This document shows, in pieces, positions 18,562-27,864 of a DNA stretch of 64,000 bases (position 1 is the stretch's first letter; the number at the start of each line of letters is the position of its first letter). The notes below the pieces were generated by a model. It made no database searches. It was given only the letters and a program-made list of their open reading frames with translations, and was not told the origin of the DNA. The DNA is taken from assembly GCA_964445985.1 (NCBI GenBank), contig CAYUMU010000001.1:62001-126000 (forward strand), given 5' to 3'. A program made the translations under genes and the position numbers. Source of the DNA: CAYUMU01 sp964445985 (GTDB taxonomy: Bacteria > Planctomycetota > Planctomycetia > Pirellulales > S012-138).

Positions 18562-20640
18562 ATGATTGGCCGCCTCAACGACAAGCTTTTCCTTGGGCCT
18601 GCACTGCTATTGATAGCGTTGCTGCTCGGCATGGTGTTGCACGTGGACTCGATATCTGCGGACGAGGGAATGTGGCTCTTCAACGATCTGCCCAAGGCTC
18701 GGCTGAAAGAGATCTACCAATTTGATCCCACCGACGAGTGGACCGAGCACTTGATGAAATCGAGTGTTCGCTTCAATTCTGGTGGATCAGCGTCGTTTAT
18801 TTCGGCCAATGGCTTGGTGCTCACCAATCACCACGTGGGGGCCGATACCCTCCACAAGCTTTCCAACGCCAAACGAAACCTGTATGACGCTGGCTTTCTC
18901 GCGGAGTCGCTCAAGGACGAAATCCCGGCGCCCGATCTGGAGTTGAATCAGCTTGTTTCCATTGAGGATGTAACCGAAAAGATCCAGGCCGCGGTCAAGC
19001 CCACCATGACGGCCGCGGACGCCTCGAAAGCCCGCCAGGCGGCCATGTCGGTGATAGAGAGCGAGTCGCAGGAGAAGACGGGCTTCCGCAGCGATGTTGT
19101 GACACTGTTCGGAGGAGCGAGATACCATCTTTACCGCTATAAACGCTATACCGATGTCCGGCTGGTATGGTCGCCCGAATCGTCCATCGCCTTCTTTGGC
19201 GGCGATGCCGACAATTTTGAATATCCTCGCTATTGCCTCGATGTGTGCATCTTTCGAGTCTATGAAAATGACCAGCCCGCCAAGATTGAACACTTTCTGA
19301 AGATTGCCTCGAAGATTGAAAAGGAAGAGCTGGTGTTTGTGTCTGGCAACCCAGGCAGCACCAATCGTATTTATACGGTGGCCGCGTTGAAGCATCTCCG
19401 CGACACCTGGTTGCCGTATCTGATGGACTATCTCCGCCGTCAAGAAATCATGCTGCAACAGTTTAGCCTCGAAGGCGAAGAGCAGGAGCGCCGAGCCAAG
19501 GATGATTTGTTCTCCATTCAAAACAGCCGCAAGGCCGTGCAGGGAGAACTTTCTGGCATGCAAGATCCTGAGTTCTTCAAAACCAAGCGGCAACGCGAGG
19601 CGGCTCTGCTGGAACAGATTCAAGGAAATCCCAAACTCCGAGCCTACCAAACTGCTTGGGAAAAGATTGCGGCAGCCCAACAGCGGCGGGCCGCCATCCA
19701 AGGCAAATCGCCTTCGATCAATGGGCGGCTATTCAGCCTTGCCGAAACCCTGGTGCGAATGGCCGATGAAGACGCCAAGCCCAGCCAAGACCGGCTGCGC
19801 GAATTTCGCGACTCCAATCGCGAATCGCTGGAGCAAGATCTCTATTCAGCCGCGCCCATCTACTTGGACTTGGAACAGGCCAAGTTGGCCGACTCGCTGG
19901 CGCGCATGACCGAACGGTTTGGCGGCGATCACCCTCTGGTGCGTCAGGTGCTATCAGGCAAGAACCCGCAAGACCGCGCGTCGGCCCTCGTCCAAGGCTC
20001 CAAACTAACCGACATCGATTTTCGCCGGGCACTGGCCGCGGGCGGCAAGGCCAAACTGGATGAAAGTCAAGATCCCATGTTGATCCTGGCGCGATTGGTC
20101 GACCCTACCTCGCGACAGATCCGCACCGAGTTTGAAGAGATTCAAGAGGTGGAGCGACAGGCCTACGCTCAGATTGCCGAAGTTCTCTTCAGTCAGCAGG
20201 GAACCGCCACCTACCCCGATGCCACCTTCACACTGCGACTGGCATTCGGACCGATTCGGGGCTACGAAGAAGGAGGCCGTGAAATTGCGGCCTGGACCAC
20301 CATGGGTGGCGCTTTTGAGTCGGAACAGGCACATGGCGCCAAGTCGCCCTGGAAATTGCCCGAATCGTGGCACGCGGCCAAATCGAAACTGAACCTGGAA
20401 ACTCCCTTCAACTTTGTCTGCACCGCCGACATTATCGGAGGCAACTCCGGGAGCCCCGTTGTCAACCGGGCAGGCGAGCTGGTAGGCGTCATTTTCGACG
20501 GCAATATTCAGTCGCTCGCGGCCGACTATTTGTATAGCGAGGAACAGGCCAGGGCGGTTTCCGTCGCGGCGCCGGCCGTGATCGAGTCGTTACGCAAGAT
20601 TTATCGAGCGGAGCGGATCGTCGATGAGTTGATGAAGTAA
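18562..20640 (+). CDS. S46 family dipeptidyl-peptidase (DPP7-like)
   Basis: A 692-residue exported serine exopeptidase of the S46 family. The ATG at 18562 follows a GGGGGA tract and opens a signal peptide; a GTG 27 bases upstream is less likely. The double beta-barrel domain contains TNHH with the catalytic His (about residue 91), the Asp in the segment PRYCLDV...FRVY, and GGNSGSP with the nucleophilic Ser. The family typically covers about 700 residues. The residue 18 after the catalytic Ser is Gly. In characterised members this position is Gly in DPP7 (hydrophobic P1) and Arg in DPP11 (acidic P1), so broad or hydrophobic specificity is predicted. It probably degrades peptides outside the cytoplasm. 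Confidence 0.9.
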   Translation: MIGRLNDKLFLGPALLLIALLLGMVLHVDSISADEGMWLFNDLPKARLKEIYQFDPTDEWTEHLMKSSVRFNSGGSASFISANGLVLTNHHVGADTLHKLSNAKRNLYDAGFLAESLKDEIPAPDLELNQLVSIEDVTEKIQAAVKPTMTAADASKARQAAMSVIESESQEKTGFRSDVVTLFGGARYHLYRYKRYTDVRLVWSPESSIAFFGGDADNFEYPRYCLDVCIFRVYENDQPAKIEHFLKIASKIEKEELVFVSGNPGSTNRIYTVAALKHLRDTWLPYLMDYLRRQEIMLQQFSLEGEEQERRAKDDLFSIQNSRKAVQGELSGMQDPEFFKTKRQREAALLEQIQGNPKLRAYQTAWEKIAAAQQRRAAIQGKSPSINGRLFSLAETLVRMADEDAKPSQDRLREFRDSNRESLEQDLYSAAPIYLDLEQAKLADSLARMTERFGGDHPLVRQVLSGKNPQDRASALVQGSKLTDIDFRRALAAGGKAKLDESQDPMLILARLVDPTSRQIRTEFEEIQEVERQAYAQIAEVLFSQQGTATYPDATFTLRLAFGPIRGYEEGGREIAAWTTMGGAFESEQAHGAKSPWKLPESWHAAKSKLNLETPFNFVCTADIIGGNSGSPVVNRAGELVGVIFDGNIQSLAADYLYSEEQARAVSVAAPAVIESLRKIYRAERIVDELMK

Positions 20641-20685
20641 ACCACTCCAACCGCAGGCAGCGGTTGCACAGCGAAAAATTTTGAG

Positions 20686-20732
20686 CCGCGGCCGCAACGC
20701 CAACTCTTTGGCAATGCGGCCGCGGTTTTTTT
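20686..20732 (+). terminator. Rho-independent terminator after the S46 peptidase
   Basis: An 11-bp GC-rich stem (20686-20696 with 20715-20725) with an 18-base loop is followed directly by seven T residues. It lies 45 bases after the stop codon of the peptidase gene. Confidence 0.85.
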
Positions 20733-21209
20733 GCGTTGGCTTACAAATGTTGGCGCTCGCCTCGCAAACCGCCCAAACCGAACAATCGGCACAACCTGAG
20801 GGACTGCTATAAAGGGAAGCAATGCTTGCAGCTTCGCGCGACAGTCATATTCGAAAAACATGACGTAAACGGAATATCTTTTCTGAAAAACCTCGCCGCG
20901 GCTTTACTTGCTAGTGAAGATGTCATTGCTTCCCTCATTCTCCAGTTTATTTGGGATTCATTTAATCTCATTCGCTTGCATTCGAGTGGAAAACATTCAA
21001 GAATGACGTACAAGATTGAACAGCCAGAGATAGAGGACCCCCAGTGGTTCTAATCTCACGGCTCATGAATGTGAACATGAGTAGCCGTTGTGATCGTGCC
21101 CCGGCCTGGAAGGCTCGCATGTGGCAACGGGTTGATCGAGATTCATATCAACACCGCAAGGGCCAGTTCGGCGCAAGGAGGGCCGAAGCGAGGTCGAGGA
21201 GCTTGAACG
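20733..21209. other. AT-richer leader region of the YTV-protein gene
   Basis: No gene recognised. The segment about 20820-21040 is clearly more AT-rich than its surroundings, as expected for a promoter-bearing region. It precedes the YTV repeat gene, whose start has a GAGGAG ribosome binding site at about 21195-21201. Confidence 0.45.
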
Positions 21210-22760
21210 ATGCGTTTCTTTTCCGGGTTATTCGCCCTGGTCGCGCTCGCTTCGCCGCTCGGCATTCTCACAGGCGATTGCTGGGGGCAAGGGTGCCAGC
21301 CACTCGCTTGCGAGGTCTACCCCACTCAGACCTACCGACTGGTCTACGAGAATGCCTGCGAGCAGCGGCAGGTCACCTGCTACCGCCTCGAGACGGAAAC
21401 CGTTTATGAACAACAGCAGGTAACCTGCTACCGCAATGTGTGGGAAACGGAAACGCGCGAACGCCGCTACAACGTGCAGCGGCCGGTTTGGGAAACCAAC
21501 GAGCGCGAAGAACGCTTCACGGTGCAAAAGCCCGTGTGGGAAACGCGCATGCGTACCGTCAACTACAACACGGTTCGCAACGTGGTGGAAAACCTGGAAC
21601 GCGAAGAGCGGTTTACCGTGCAGCGGCCCGTGGTGGAAACCCACATGCGAGAAGAACGCTTCTGCGTGCAGCGCCCCGTGATGGAAACCGCTGAGCGCGA
21701 AGAGTGTCAAACGGTGATGCGCCCCTGCACAACCTACAAGACCGTGTCGGTCGACAACGGCTGCTGGACCGAGCAGCAGGTGCTTCGTCCAGGCCCGGTG
21801 CAAACACGTTTGCGGTGGGTGCCCGGTGGTTGCCAGGTGGATCCTGTCACAGGGCAGTCGTTCTACCGGGGAGGCGGATTGTCTTGGGTGCAACAGCCCT
21901 GCCCGCCCACCGTGGAATGCCAGAAGGTTTGGAAGCCCAATGTGCAATGCTTCCAGGTTCCGCAAACGGTCATGGTTCCGCAAGTGGAACGGCGAACCGT
22001 GCAGTACCAGGTCTGCAAAATGGTAACCGAAGAGCGCGTGCGGCAAGTGCCCTACCAGGTATGCAAGACCGTGTGCGAAGTTCAGGTTCGTAAAGTTCCG
22101 TACCAGGTTTGCCGCCAGGTGGTGGAAACCTGCCAACAGCAAGTGCCAGAACGTGTTTGCCGGATGGTGTGCGAAGAGCAAGTTCGACGAATTCCCTACA
22201 CCACCTGTCGCATGGTTTGCGAAGAACGCGTGGAGCAGATTCCGGTTCGGGTTTGCCGGCAAGTCGCCGTGCAGCAAACCATTCAAGTGCCGCGCTGTGT
22301 AACTCGCAAGGTTCCCGTGACTTACACCATGAACGTACCGCGAGTCATTGTGCATCGTATTCCCGTGGATCCTTGCACCGGGGCCGACGTCGCCCCCACG
22401 CCCTCGCAAGACAGCGGGCCTTTGACGCAACCAATGGTGGAACAGCATTCGCTGATTCAACCGCCCGCGTCCGATAGGCAGCCTACTCCGGCGATCCCTT
22501 CCACTCAGCCGCAGCCCGAGCCCTCTCAACCCCGCACGTTTGGACCGGGTGGAGTTGCACCGCGGCCGGCATATCCGCAAACACGGCCCGACGTGCCTCG
22601 AACGGAACCAGAAACGCCGCAACCGCGGTTGGAACCGAATGAAGGTCCCGATGAAGGCTCCACGGGCGCTCCCAATGTGAATACCAACTTCCGATCGACC
22701 TGGCGGCAGAGCCTGCCCGGGCAACCGTCGCTGAACGCCGCCTCCTTCCATCGCGGCTAA
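21210..22760 (+). CDS. YTV-type Cys-rich cell-wall repeat protein
   Basis: A 516-residue secreted protein with a signal peptide and GAGGAG upstream of the ATG. The body is tandem repeats of about 16 residues. The first set (residues about 70-175) has the form VWETxxREERxxVQRPV; the second (about 255-385) has VPYQVCKxVCExxVRK, with one or two Cys per unit. The C-terminal 120 residues are Pro-rich and disordered. This matches the planctomycete-specific YTV repeat family, known from the proteinaceous cell-wall fraction of Rhodopirellula-like species, where regular Cys residues are thought to cross-link. The role in the envelope is inferred from the family. A hairpin terminator follows. Confidence 0.85.
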   Translation: MRFFSGLFALVALASPLGILTGDCWGQGCQPLACEVYPTQTYRLVYENACEQRQVTCYRLETETVYEQQQVTCYRNVWETETRERRYNVQRPVWETNEREERFTVQKPVWETRMRTVNYNTVRNVVENLEREERFTVQRPVVETHMREERFCVQRPVMETAEREECQTVMRPCTTYKTVSVDNGCWTEQQVLRPGPVQTRLRWVPGGCQVDPVTGQSFYRGGGLSWVQQPCPPTVECQKVWKPNVQCFQVPQTVMVPQVERRTVQYQVCKMVTEERVRQVPYQVCKTVCEVQVRKVPYQVCRQVVETCQQQVPERVCRMVCEEQVRRIPYTTCRMVCEERVEQIPVRVCRQVAVQQTIQVPRCVTRKVPVTYTMNVPRVIVHRIPVDPCTGADVAPTPSQDSGPLTQPMVEQHSLIQPPASDRQPTPAIPSTQPQPEPSQPRTFGPGGVAPRPAYPQTRPDVPRTEPETPQPRLEPNEGPDEGSTGAPNVNTNFRSTWRQSLPGQPSLNAASFHRG

Positions 22761-22803
22761 TTTACAACTTACCAATGATGTTCGGGTTGCAGTCTGAAAC
22801 GCA

Positions 22804-22838
22804 AACGCCCGGCCGATTGCTTCAATCGGCCGGGCGTT
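22804..22838. terminator. Terminator hairpin between YTV gene and superoxide dismutase gene
   Basis: A perfect 16-bp inverted repeat (22804-22819 with 22823-22838) with a 3-base loop. It sits between convergent genes, and T-rich bases follow on the plus strand, so it can serve both directions. Confidence 0.8.
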
Positions 22839-22908
22839 GCTGTTTGATGAACGGAGTCGTCCGCGGCCAGCAAAGTTGACTGCCAGGCGAGCGGGACCCG
22901 GGGCGGGA

Positions 22909-23517
22909 CTACTTGGCCTTCCCGTATCGTTCGGCAACGGCGGACCAGTTGATCACATTGAAAAAGGCAGCCATGTAGTCGGGACGGCGATTTTGATACT
23001 TCAAATAGTAGGCATGCTCCCACACGTCCATCCCTAAGATCGGCGTGTGCCCCACCATCAGAGGGCTGTCCTGGTTGGGAGTGCTCTCCACGGTCAACTT
23101 CTTATCGCCGTCGAGACTCAGCCAGGCCCAACCGCTGCCGAAACGCTTGGCGCCGGCTTCGGTAAACTTCTCTTTGAAGGTTGCAAAACTGCCAAAGGCG
23201 GAAGTAATTGCTGAAGCCAATTCGCCACTGGGCTCGCCGCCGCCGTTGGGGCTCATGATGGTCCAAAACAGCGAGTGATTGGCGTGGCCGCCACCGTTAT
23301 TCCTCACGGCGGTGCGAATGTTCTCCGGAACCGTATCGATTTTGCCGCACAACTCTTCGATCGAAAGCTTGCCCAAGTCAGAGGTTCCGAGCGCGTCGTT
23401 CACGTTTTTTACGTACGCCGCGTGATGCTTGTCGTGATGGATCTCCATCGTCTTCGCGTCGATATGCGGTTCCAAAGCATCAAACGCATACGGCAGGTCG
23501 GGAAGGGTGTACGCCAC
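22909..23517 (-). CDS. sodA: Superoxide dismutase, Mn-type
   Basis: A 202-residue Fe/Mn-family superoxide dismutase that converts superoxide to oxygen and hydrogen peroxide. The GTG at 23517 follows AGGAG with 7-base spacing and yields the usual start MAYTLPDLPY; a longer frame adds 12 unrelated residues. Metal ligands are His in the HHDKHH segment, His of NHSLFW, and Asp and His of DVWEHAYY. NQDSPLM has the Gln placement of Mn enzymes rather than the Fe-enzyme pattern NAGTPL, so Mn is the predicted metal. There is no signal peptide, so it is cytoplasmic. It fits an aerobic lifestyle with the oxidase cluster downstream. Confidence 0.93.
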   Translation of the reverse strand: MAYTLPDLPYAFDALEPHIDAKTMEIHHDKHHAAYVKNVNDALGTSDLGKLSIEELCGKIDTVPENIRTAVRNNGGGHANHSLFWTIMSPNGGGEPSGELASAITSAFGSFATFKEKFTEAGAKRFGSGWAWLSLDGDKKLTVESTPNQDSPLMVGHTPILGMDVWEHAYYLKYQNRRPDYMAAFFNVINWSAVAERYGKAK

Positions 23518-23854
23518 GGCTAATCTCCTGTGGTGAAGCGGCCCCTCAGGCAAAATTCAATAAGGAGGGGCGAACGAATATGGGACTTTAGTACACGTGA
23601 ATGGCAGATCGCCTCGAACATACCGAAAAGGTCGAGTGCTCGCAAATGAGACGCGGCACGGCATCGGCGTTAACCGAAGGTTTCGTCCCCGCCGCGAACG
23701 CACCAATTGAGCCAGGGTCGGTAGCCGTTTGGATCAGCGGGGTGCGAAAACTGCTTCCGGGGCCTATCTTCCCAGGCTCGGCAACTACAGAATCACGCTG
23801 AGCAGCATTTGCGCCAACCTGCCCAATTTTGCGCTAACCTTCGCCGCCCCCCAC
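23518..23854. other. Divergent intergenic region, sodA / decarboxylase
   Basis: The two flanking genes diverge from here. Only the sodA ribosome binding site at the left edge is clear. No gene or RNA is supported. Confidence 0.45.
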
Positions 23855-25315
23855 ATGAGCGATTCGCCCATCCCCCCGCCATTCATTGTCCCCACGCCGC
23901 AGACCGAACGGTTAGAAGTCTCACCCGAGGCCATGCGGAAAATGGGTTACGAGGCGATCGACTTGCTCGTCGCTCATTTCGAAGGACTGCCCAATAAGCC
24001 AGCCACGAGGCATGTCGATCGAGAAACGCTCAAGGCGAAGCTCTTCTGCCCACCCCCAGAACATCCAGAACCTTGGCACGACATCTTGGCCGGTGTTCAG
24101 CAAGATGTCATGTCGGCGATTGGCCTCACCGGGCATCCACGGTTCTTTGCATTTGTACCCAGTCCGAGCAATTTTGTCAGCGTGATGGCCGAATGCCTGG
24201 CGGCCGGCTTCAATGTGTTTGCAGGCAATTGGTTAGAAGGCGCCGGCCCCAGTCAGGTGGAGCGAACCGTGCTCGAATGGCTGCGCACCTGGTGCGGCAT
24301 GCCCGAAGATACCGGCGGGGTTTTGGTGAGCGGCGGTTCTCATGCCAACCTGACGGCTCTCGCCACGGCTCGGCACGTAAAACTTCGGAACAACGCGGTT
24401 CAGGGGGTCGCCTATGGCTCAGACCAATGCCATTCGTCGCTCAAACGTGCCTTTCAACTGCTGGGCTTTGCGCCCGACCAGTTTATTCAACTCCCTTGCG
24501 ACGAACAGTTTCGGCTGCCCGTTGCGGCCCTGCGAGAACGGGTGGCCTTGGATCGGCGGCGCGGGCTCCATCCGTTTTGCGTGGTCGCCAATGCCGGTAC
24601 GACCAATACCGGCGCGGTGGACCCTTTCCCAGAATTGGCCGATTTTTGCGAGCAAGAGGGGCTATGGTTGCACGCCGACGGCGCCTATGGAGCCGCGGCC
24701 GTGCTTTGCGAAGATGGGAAACAGGCCCTGGGCGGCCTCGGCCGGGTAGACTCCCTGACCATTGATCCCCACAAGTGGTTGTTTCAGCCCTACGAGTGCG
24801 GTTGTGTCTTGGTCCGTCGGTGGCGGGATCTGTTCGACGCCTTTCAGGTGTCTGCCGAATACCTGGCCGATGCTTTGCGGATTAGCGAAGACGTGAATTT
24901 TCAAGACATGGGGATTCAACTCACGCGATCGTTCCGTGCCCTCAAGCTCTGGATGTCGGTTCGCTTCTTCGGGCTCGAGGCGTTCCGGCAGGCCATTGGC
25001 CGCGGCATCCAATTGGGGCAGATCACGGAACGACTGATTCGGGAAAGTGAAGTTTTGCATATTTTCTCCGCCGCCCAACTTGGTATCGTTACCTTCTTTT
25101 ACGCTCGAGCCGAGCACGACCTGTCGGCCGCCAACGAAATCAATCAGCAAATCGTAGATCGAGTCCTCTCCCTGGGGTTTGCCACGGTAACTTCGACCAA
25201 ATTGCATGGGCGTAGGGTTTTGCGCATGTGTACGATCAATCCGCGTACCTCGGAAGAAGATCTGCGGGCCACCTTGGCTCACCTGATCCAACTGGGCGAG
25301 GAAATCAGTTCATGA
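23855..25315 (+). CDS. Group II PLP-dependent amino-acid decarboxylase
   Basis: A 486-residue enzyme of the aromatic-amino-acid / glutamate decarboxylase family. The PLP lysine is in DPHKWLF; other conserved parts are HPRFFAF near the substrate site, GGSHANL for phosphate binding, and LWLHADGAYG with the Asp that contacts the PLP ring nitrogen. The length is typical. The ATG at 23855 is chosen because it gives a normal N-terminus, but no Shine-Dalgarno sequence is visible and the open frame extends 126 bases further upstream. The family decarboxylates Tyr, Trp, Phe, DOPA or other amino acids; the substrate cannot be read here. It is probably monocistronic. Confidence 0.87.
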   Translation: MSDSPIPPPFIVPTPQTERLEVSPEAMRKMGYEAIDLLVAHFEGLPNKPATRHVDRETLKAKLFCPPPEHPEPWHDILAGVQQDVMSAIGLTGHPRFFAFVPSPSNFVSVMAECLAAGFNVFAGNWLEGAGPSQVERTVLEWLRTWCGMPEDTGGVLVSGGSHANLTALATARHVKLRNNAVQGVAYGSDQCHSSLKRAFQLLGFAPDQFIQLPCDEQFRLPVAALRERVALDRRRGLHPFCVVANAGTTNTGAVDPFPELADFCEQEGLWLHADGAYGAAAVLCEDGKQALGGLGRVDSLTIDPHKWLFQPYECGCVLVRRWRDLFDAFQVSAEYLADALRISEDVNFQDMGIQLTRSFRALKLWMSVRFFGLEAFRQAIGRGIQLGQITERLIRESEVLHIFSAAQLGIVTFFYARAEHDLSAANEINQQIVDRVLSLGFATVTSTKLHGRRVLRMCTINPRTSEEDLRATLAHLIQLGEEISS

Positions 25316-25586
25316 GCCCGCGGCCCTCCCAAGCAATTGTTCGTAACTGCAAGAATGGCCGATTTATGTGGCATTTTGTCGCACCCAGCGGAGGGCCTTG
25401 CCCCTGCTATTCAATCGTGTACAAAGAGCGTTGCTTATTTGTTCGGGGGAATTGTAAAAACTTCGGTCGGCGGCCTGCGGTTTTCCGCGGGACGATCACG
25501 GGGTTTCCATTGAGCGCAAGCCGTTTCTCCTGCTTTGCTTAACAGCCAGTGGGAATGGGAGCGGCGGTCACGGCGAGTGGACGCGA

Positions 25587-26762
25587 ATGGACGACAAAAA
25601 GAAAATGACGGTCGCCGAAATTCTGGCGGCCGCTCGCAAGTCGGATAGCGGCAATGCGGCCGGTTCGGGCGGCGCTAGCGCCAATGAGGGAGTTGCTGCT
25701 TCCCAGCCTGCGCCCCCTCCGGCGAGTCCTCCAGCATCGGACACGCCCGGCGCTAAGCCCAGCGTGGCGGAAATTTTGGCCAAGGCCCGAGCAGAGAAGC
25801 AAGCGGCGGCCGCTCCCAAGGCCGAGTCTTCCGCCCCCGAAACTGCCAAGCCTGCCCCGCCCGCCACTGCGGGTGGCAAGCCCAGCGTCGCCGACATTCT
25901 GGCCGCCGCAAGGCAGGCAAAAGGTGGCGCGGCTGCAACGCCTGCCGCGGCCGAATCGACCCCCGCAAAGGCGCCCGCCGCCAAGTCGGTGGAAAAGAAG
26001 GCAGTTGTACCCGAGGAACCGGTTGCTCCGGCAGGTCCGCCGCAAACGGCGAGCATTTTGGCTGCGGCCCGAGCCGACAAGAAACGTGGTCCGCTCAGCA
26101 AAGCCGAGGCTGGGATCGCGAGCGAACCTCGGGAAAATCGCGTTGAGAACGCCCTGGCAAAGCCAGGTAAGCCAGCAGTTCCGCCGATGCCCGCCAAGCC
26201 GGCCTACGCCCAAAAGAAACCGGCCGACGCCAAGAAGGTCGATCAGGGTCGTCGTGGCGTATTGGCAATGATGGGGGCGATGGTCGGCACGTCACTCGGC
26301 ATCGGGTTTGGCGCTCTGGCTGGCACCTTCGGTCTGTGGACCCTTGGGTTCGCCCGCTTCATGTTCCCCAACATTCTCACGGAACCGCCGAGCCAGTTCA
26401 AAATTGGTCAGCCATCGGACTTCCCGCCTGGCATGGTCGATGAGCGGTTCAAGGCGGCATTCGGCGTCTGGGTGGTCAATGGCGAATACAACGGCCAGCA
26501 GTTGATCTACGCCTTGAAGACCGTCTGTACACACTTGGGCTGCACGCCCAACTGGCTGGAAAGCGAACAAAAATTCAAGTGCCCCTGCCACGGCAGCGGT
26601 TTTTACGTCGATGGGATTAATTTTGAAGGCCCCGCCCCGCGTCCCCTGGAGCGGTATGCGATCCGACTGGCCGATGACGGTCAGATTGAGATCGATAAGA
26701 GCCGCGTCTTTCAAGAAGAAAAAGGTGAGTGGACCAATTCTGACAGTTTTGTCGTGGTCTAA
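25587..26762 (+). CDS. Rieske iron-sulfur protein with repeat-bearing N-terminal extension
   Basis: A 391-residue Rieske subunit of a cytochrome bc/b6f-type complex; most are 180-220. The Rieske domain is at about 295-380: CTHLGC (C314, H316) and CPCHGSG (C332, H335) bind the 2Fe-2S cluster, with C319 and C334 as the disulfide. One transmembrane segment lies near 230-262. The first 215 residues are Ala/Pro-rich and contain four copies of a helix motif close to SVAEILAAAR (residues 8-17, 59-68, 100-109, 154-163). The domain takes an electron from quinol and passes it to a c-type cytochrome. It is the first gene of the respiratory cluster. The ribosome binding site is weak. Confidence 0.93.
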   Translation: MDDKKKMTVAEILAAARKSDSGNAAGSGGASANEGVAASQPAPPPASPPASDTPGAKPSVAEILAKARAEKQAAAAPKAESSAPETAKPAPPATAGGKPSVADILAAARQAKGGAAATPAAAESTPAKAPAAKSVEKKAVVPEEPVAPAGPPQTASILAAARADKKRGPLSKAEAGIASEPRENRVENALAKPGKPAVPPMPAKPAYAQKKPADAKKVDQGRRGVLAMMGAMVGTSLGIGFGALAGTFGLWTLGFARFMFPNILTEPPSQFKIGQPSDFPPGMVDERFKAAFGVWVVNGEYNGQQLIYALKTVCTHLGCTPNWLESEQKFKCPCHGSGFYVDGINFEGPAPRPLERYAIRLADDGQIEIDKSRVFQEEKGEWTNSDSFVVV

Positions 26763-26976
26763 GCACTGACTGCAAGGAGCGGAGCGCCGGACCCTGCTCC
26801 GCATGGGGATGGGTGGGTTTGCCTGCTCTGTTCACTGCCGCTGGAATTGGTTTTGAAGGTGGGGCGCGCCGTTCGACCGGCCGGCTCATGCAAATGGAAT
26901 GTTTTCGGATCCAACCGCTAGGGTTGGGCTGACTAGATATCGCCACGCTAATCTCGAGATTCATTAGGATAGGCCG

Positions 26977-27753
26977 ATGCCGTCAATTGGCGAAACGGTT
27001 CGCAATAGCCAGATCTGGAAGAGTGTTTTCCGTCACCCGATGCCGCTAGATCGGCGAAATCGCATCGTGGTGATGCTGACGAACTTCTTCCTGCACTTGC
27101 ACCCGGTTTCGATCAAGAAGCAGGGGATCGCTCTCAGTTACACCTGGTGCATGGGTGGAGTGACCTTCTTCCTGTTTCTGGTGGAAACGGTCACCGGCGT
27201 GCTGCTGATGTTTTACTATCGGCCCACGCTTGAATGGGCTTATGCCGATATTCAGGCCCTCCGCGATGTAACCAGTTTAGGCATCTTGCGCGAACTCCAT
27301 CGCTGGGGCGCCCATGCCATGGTCATCACCGTCTGGCTGCATATGTATCGCGTGTTTCTGACCGGAAGTTATAAACCGCCCCGCGAGTTCAACTGGGTGG
27401 TCGGGGTAATTCTGCTGCTGCTCACGCTGCTGCTTTCGTTCACGGGCTATTTGCTGCCGTGGGATCAGTTGGCGATCTGGGCTATTACCGTGGGTTCCAA
27501 CATGGCTCGGGCCACTCCGTTGCTTGGCAGCGAAGGTCCGGGGCAGCAGTTATTAACGGTGGGCGGAATTGACATGATCACCAGCGGGTCGGACGCCCGA
27601 TTTGGTTTGCTTGGCGCTCGATTTGTGGGCGAAGAAACGCTGAACCGGTTCTACGTGTTGCACTGCATCGCCATTCCCTTGGCGGTGGCCATGCTCCTTG
27701 CGATCCACTTTTGGCGAGTTCGCAAAGACGGCGGCATCAGCGGTCCACTGTAA
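26977..27753 (+). CDS. Cytochrome b, b6-type N-terminal half
   Basis: A 258-residue diheme membrane protein. Heme ligands are H108/H122 in HRWGAH...LHMYRVF and H229/H244. The latter pair is 15 positions apart, the b6f-type spacing rather than the shorter bc1 spacing, and the end RKDGGISGPL also resembles cytochrome b6. About four transmembrane helices span the membrane. It forms the quinol-oxidising core with the Rieske protein and the next gene. AGGATAGG precedes the ATG. The N-terminal 35 residues are hydrophilic and face the cytoplasm (inference). Confidence 0.93.
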   Translation: MPSIGETVRNSQIWKSVFRHPMPLDRRNRIVVMLTNFFLHLHPVSIKKQGIALSYTWCMGGVTFFLFLVETVTGVLLMFYYRPTLEWAYADIQALRDVTSLGILRELHRWGAHAMVITVWLHMYRVFLTGSYKPPREFNWVVGVILLLLTLLLSFTGYLLPWDQLAIWAITVGSNMARATPLLGSEGPGQQLLTVGGIDMITSGSDARFGLLGARFVGEETLNRFYVLHCIAIPLAVAMLLAIHFWRVRKDGGISGPL

Positions 27754-27864
27754 TTTTGCAATTCAGTAACCAAGGTCACGGCAGACAACTTGAAGATAGG
27801 TCTCCTCCCCCCAGAGCAACCTGCTGGCGAACAATAGCCCAGGTTGGCGAGAACGGATCCTAGA

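Noticed and set aside
21228..22937. A 569-codon open frame on the minus strand opposite the YTV gene
   Set aside because: It is His/Arg/Leu-rich shadow coding created by the repetitive codons of the YTV repeats. The plus-strand frame has a signal peptide, ribosome binding site and known repeat type.
25312..25542. A short frame overlapping the decarboxylase stop (ATGA)
   Set aside because: There is no ribosome binding site and no recognisable character; the overlap is probably chance.
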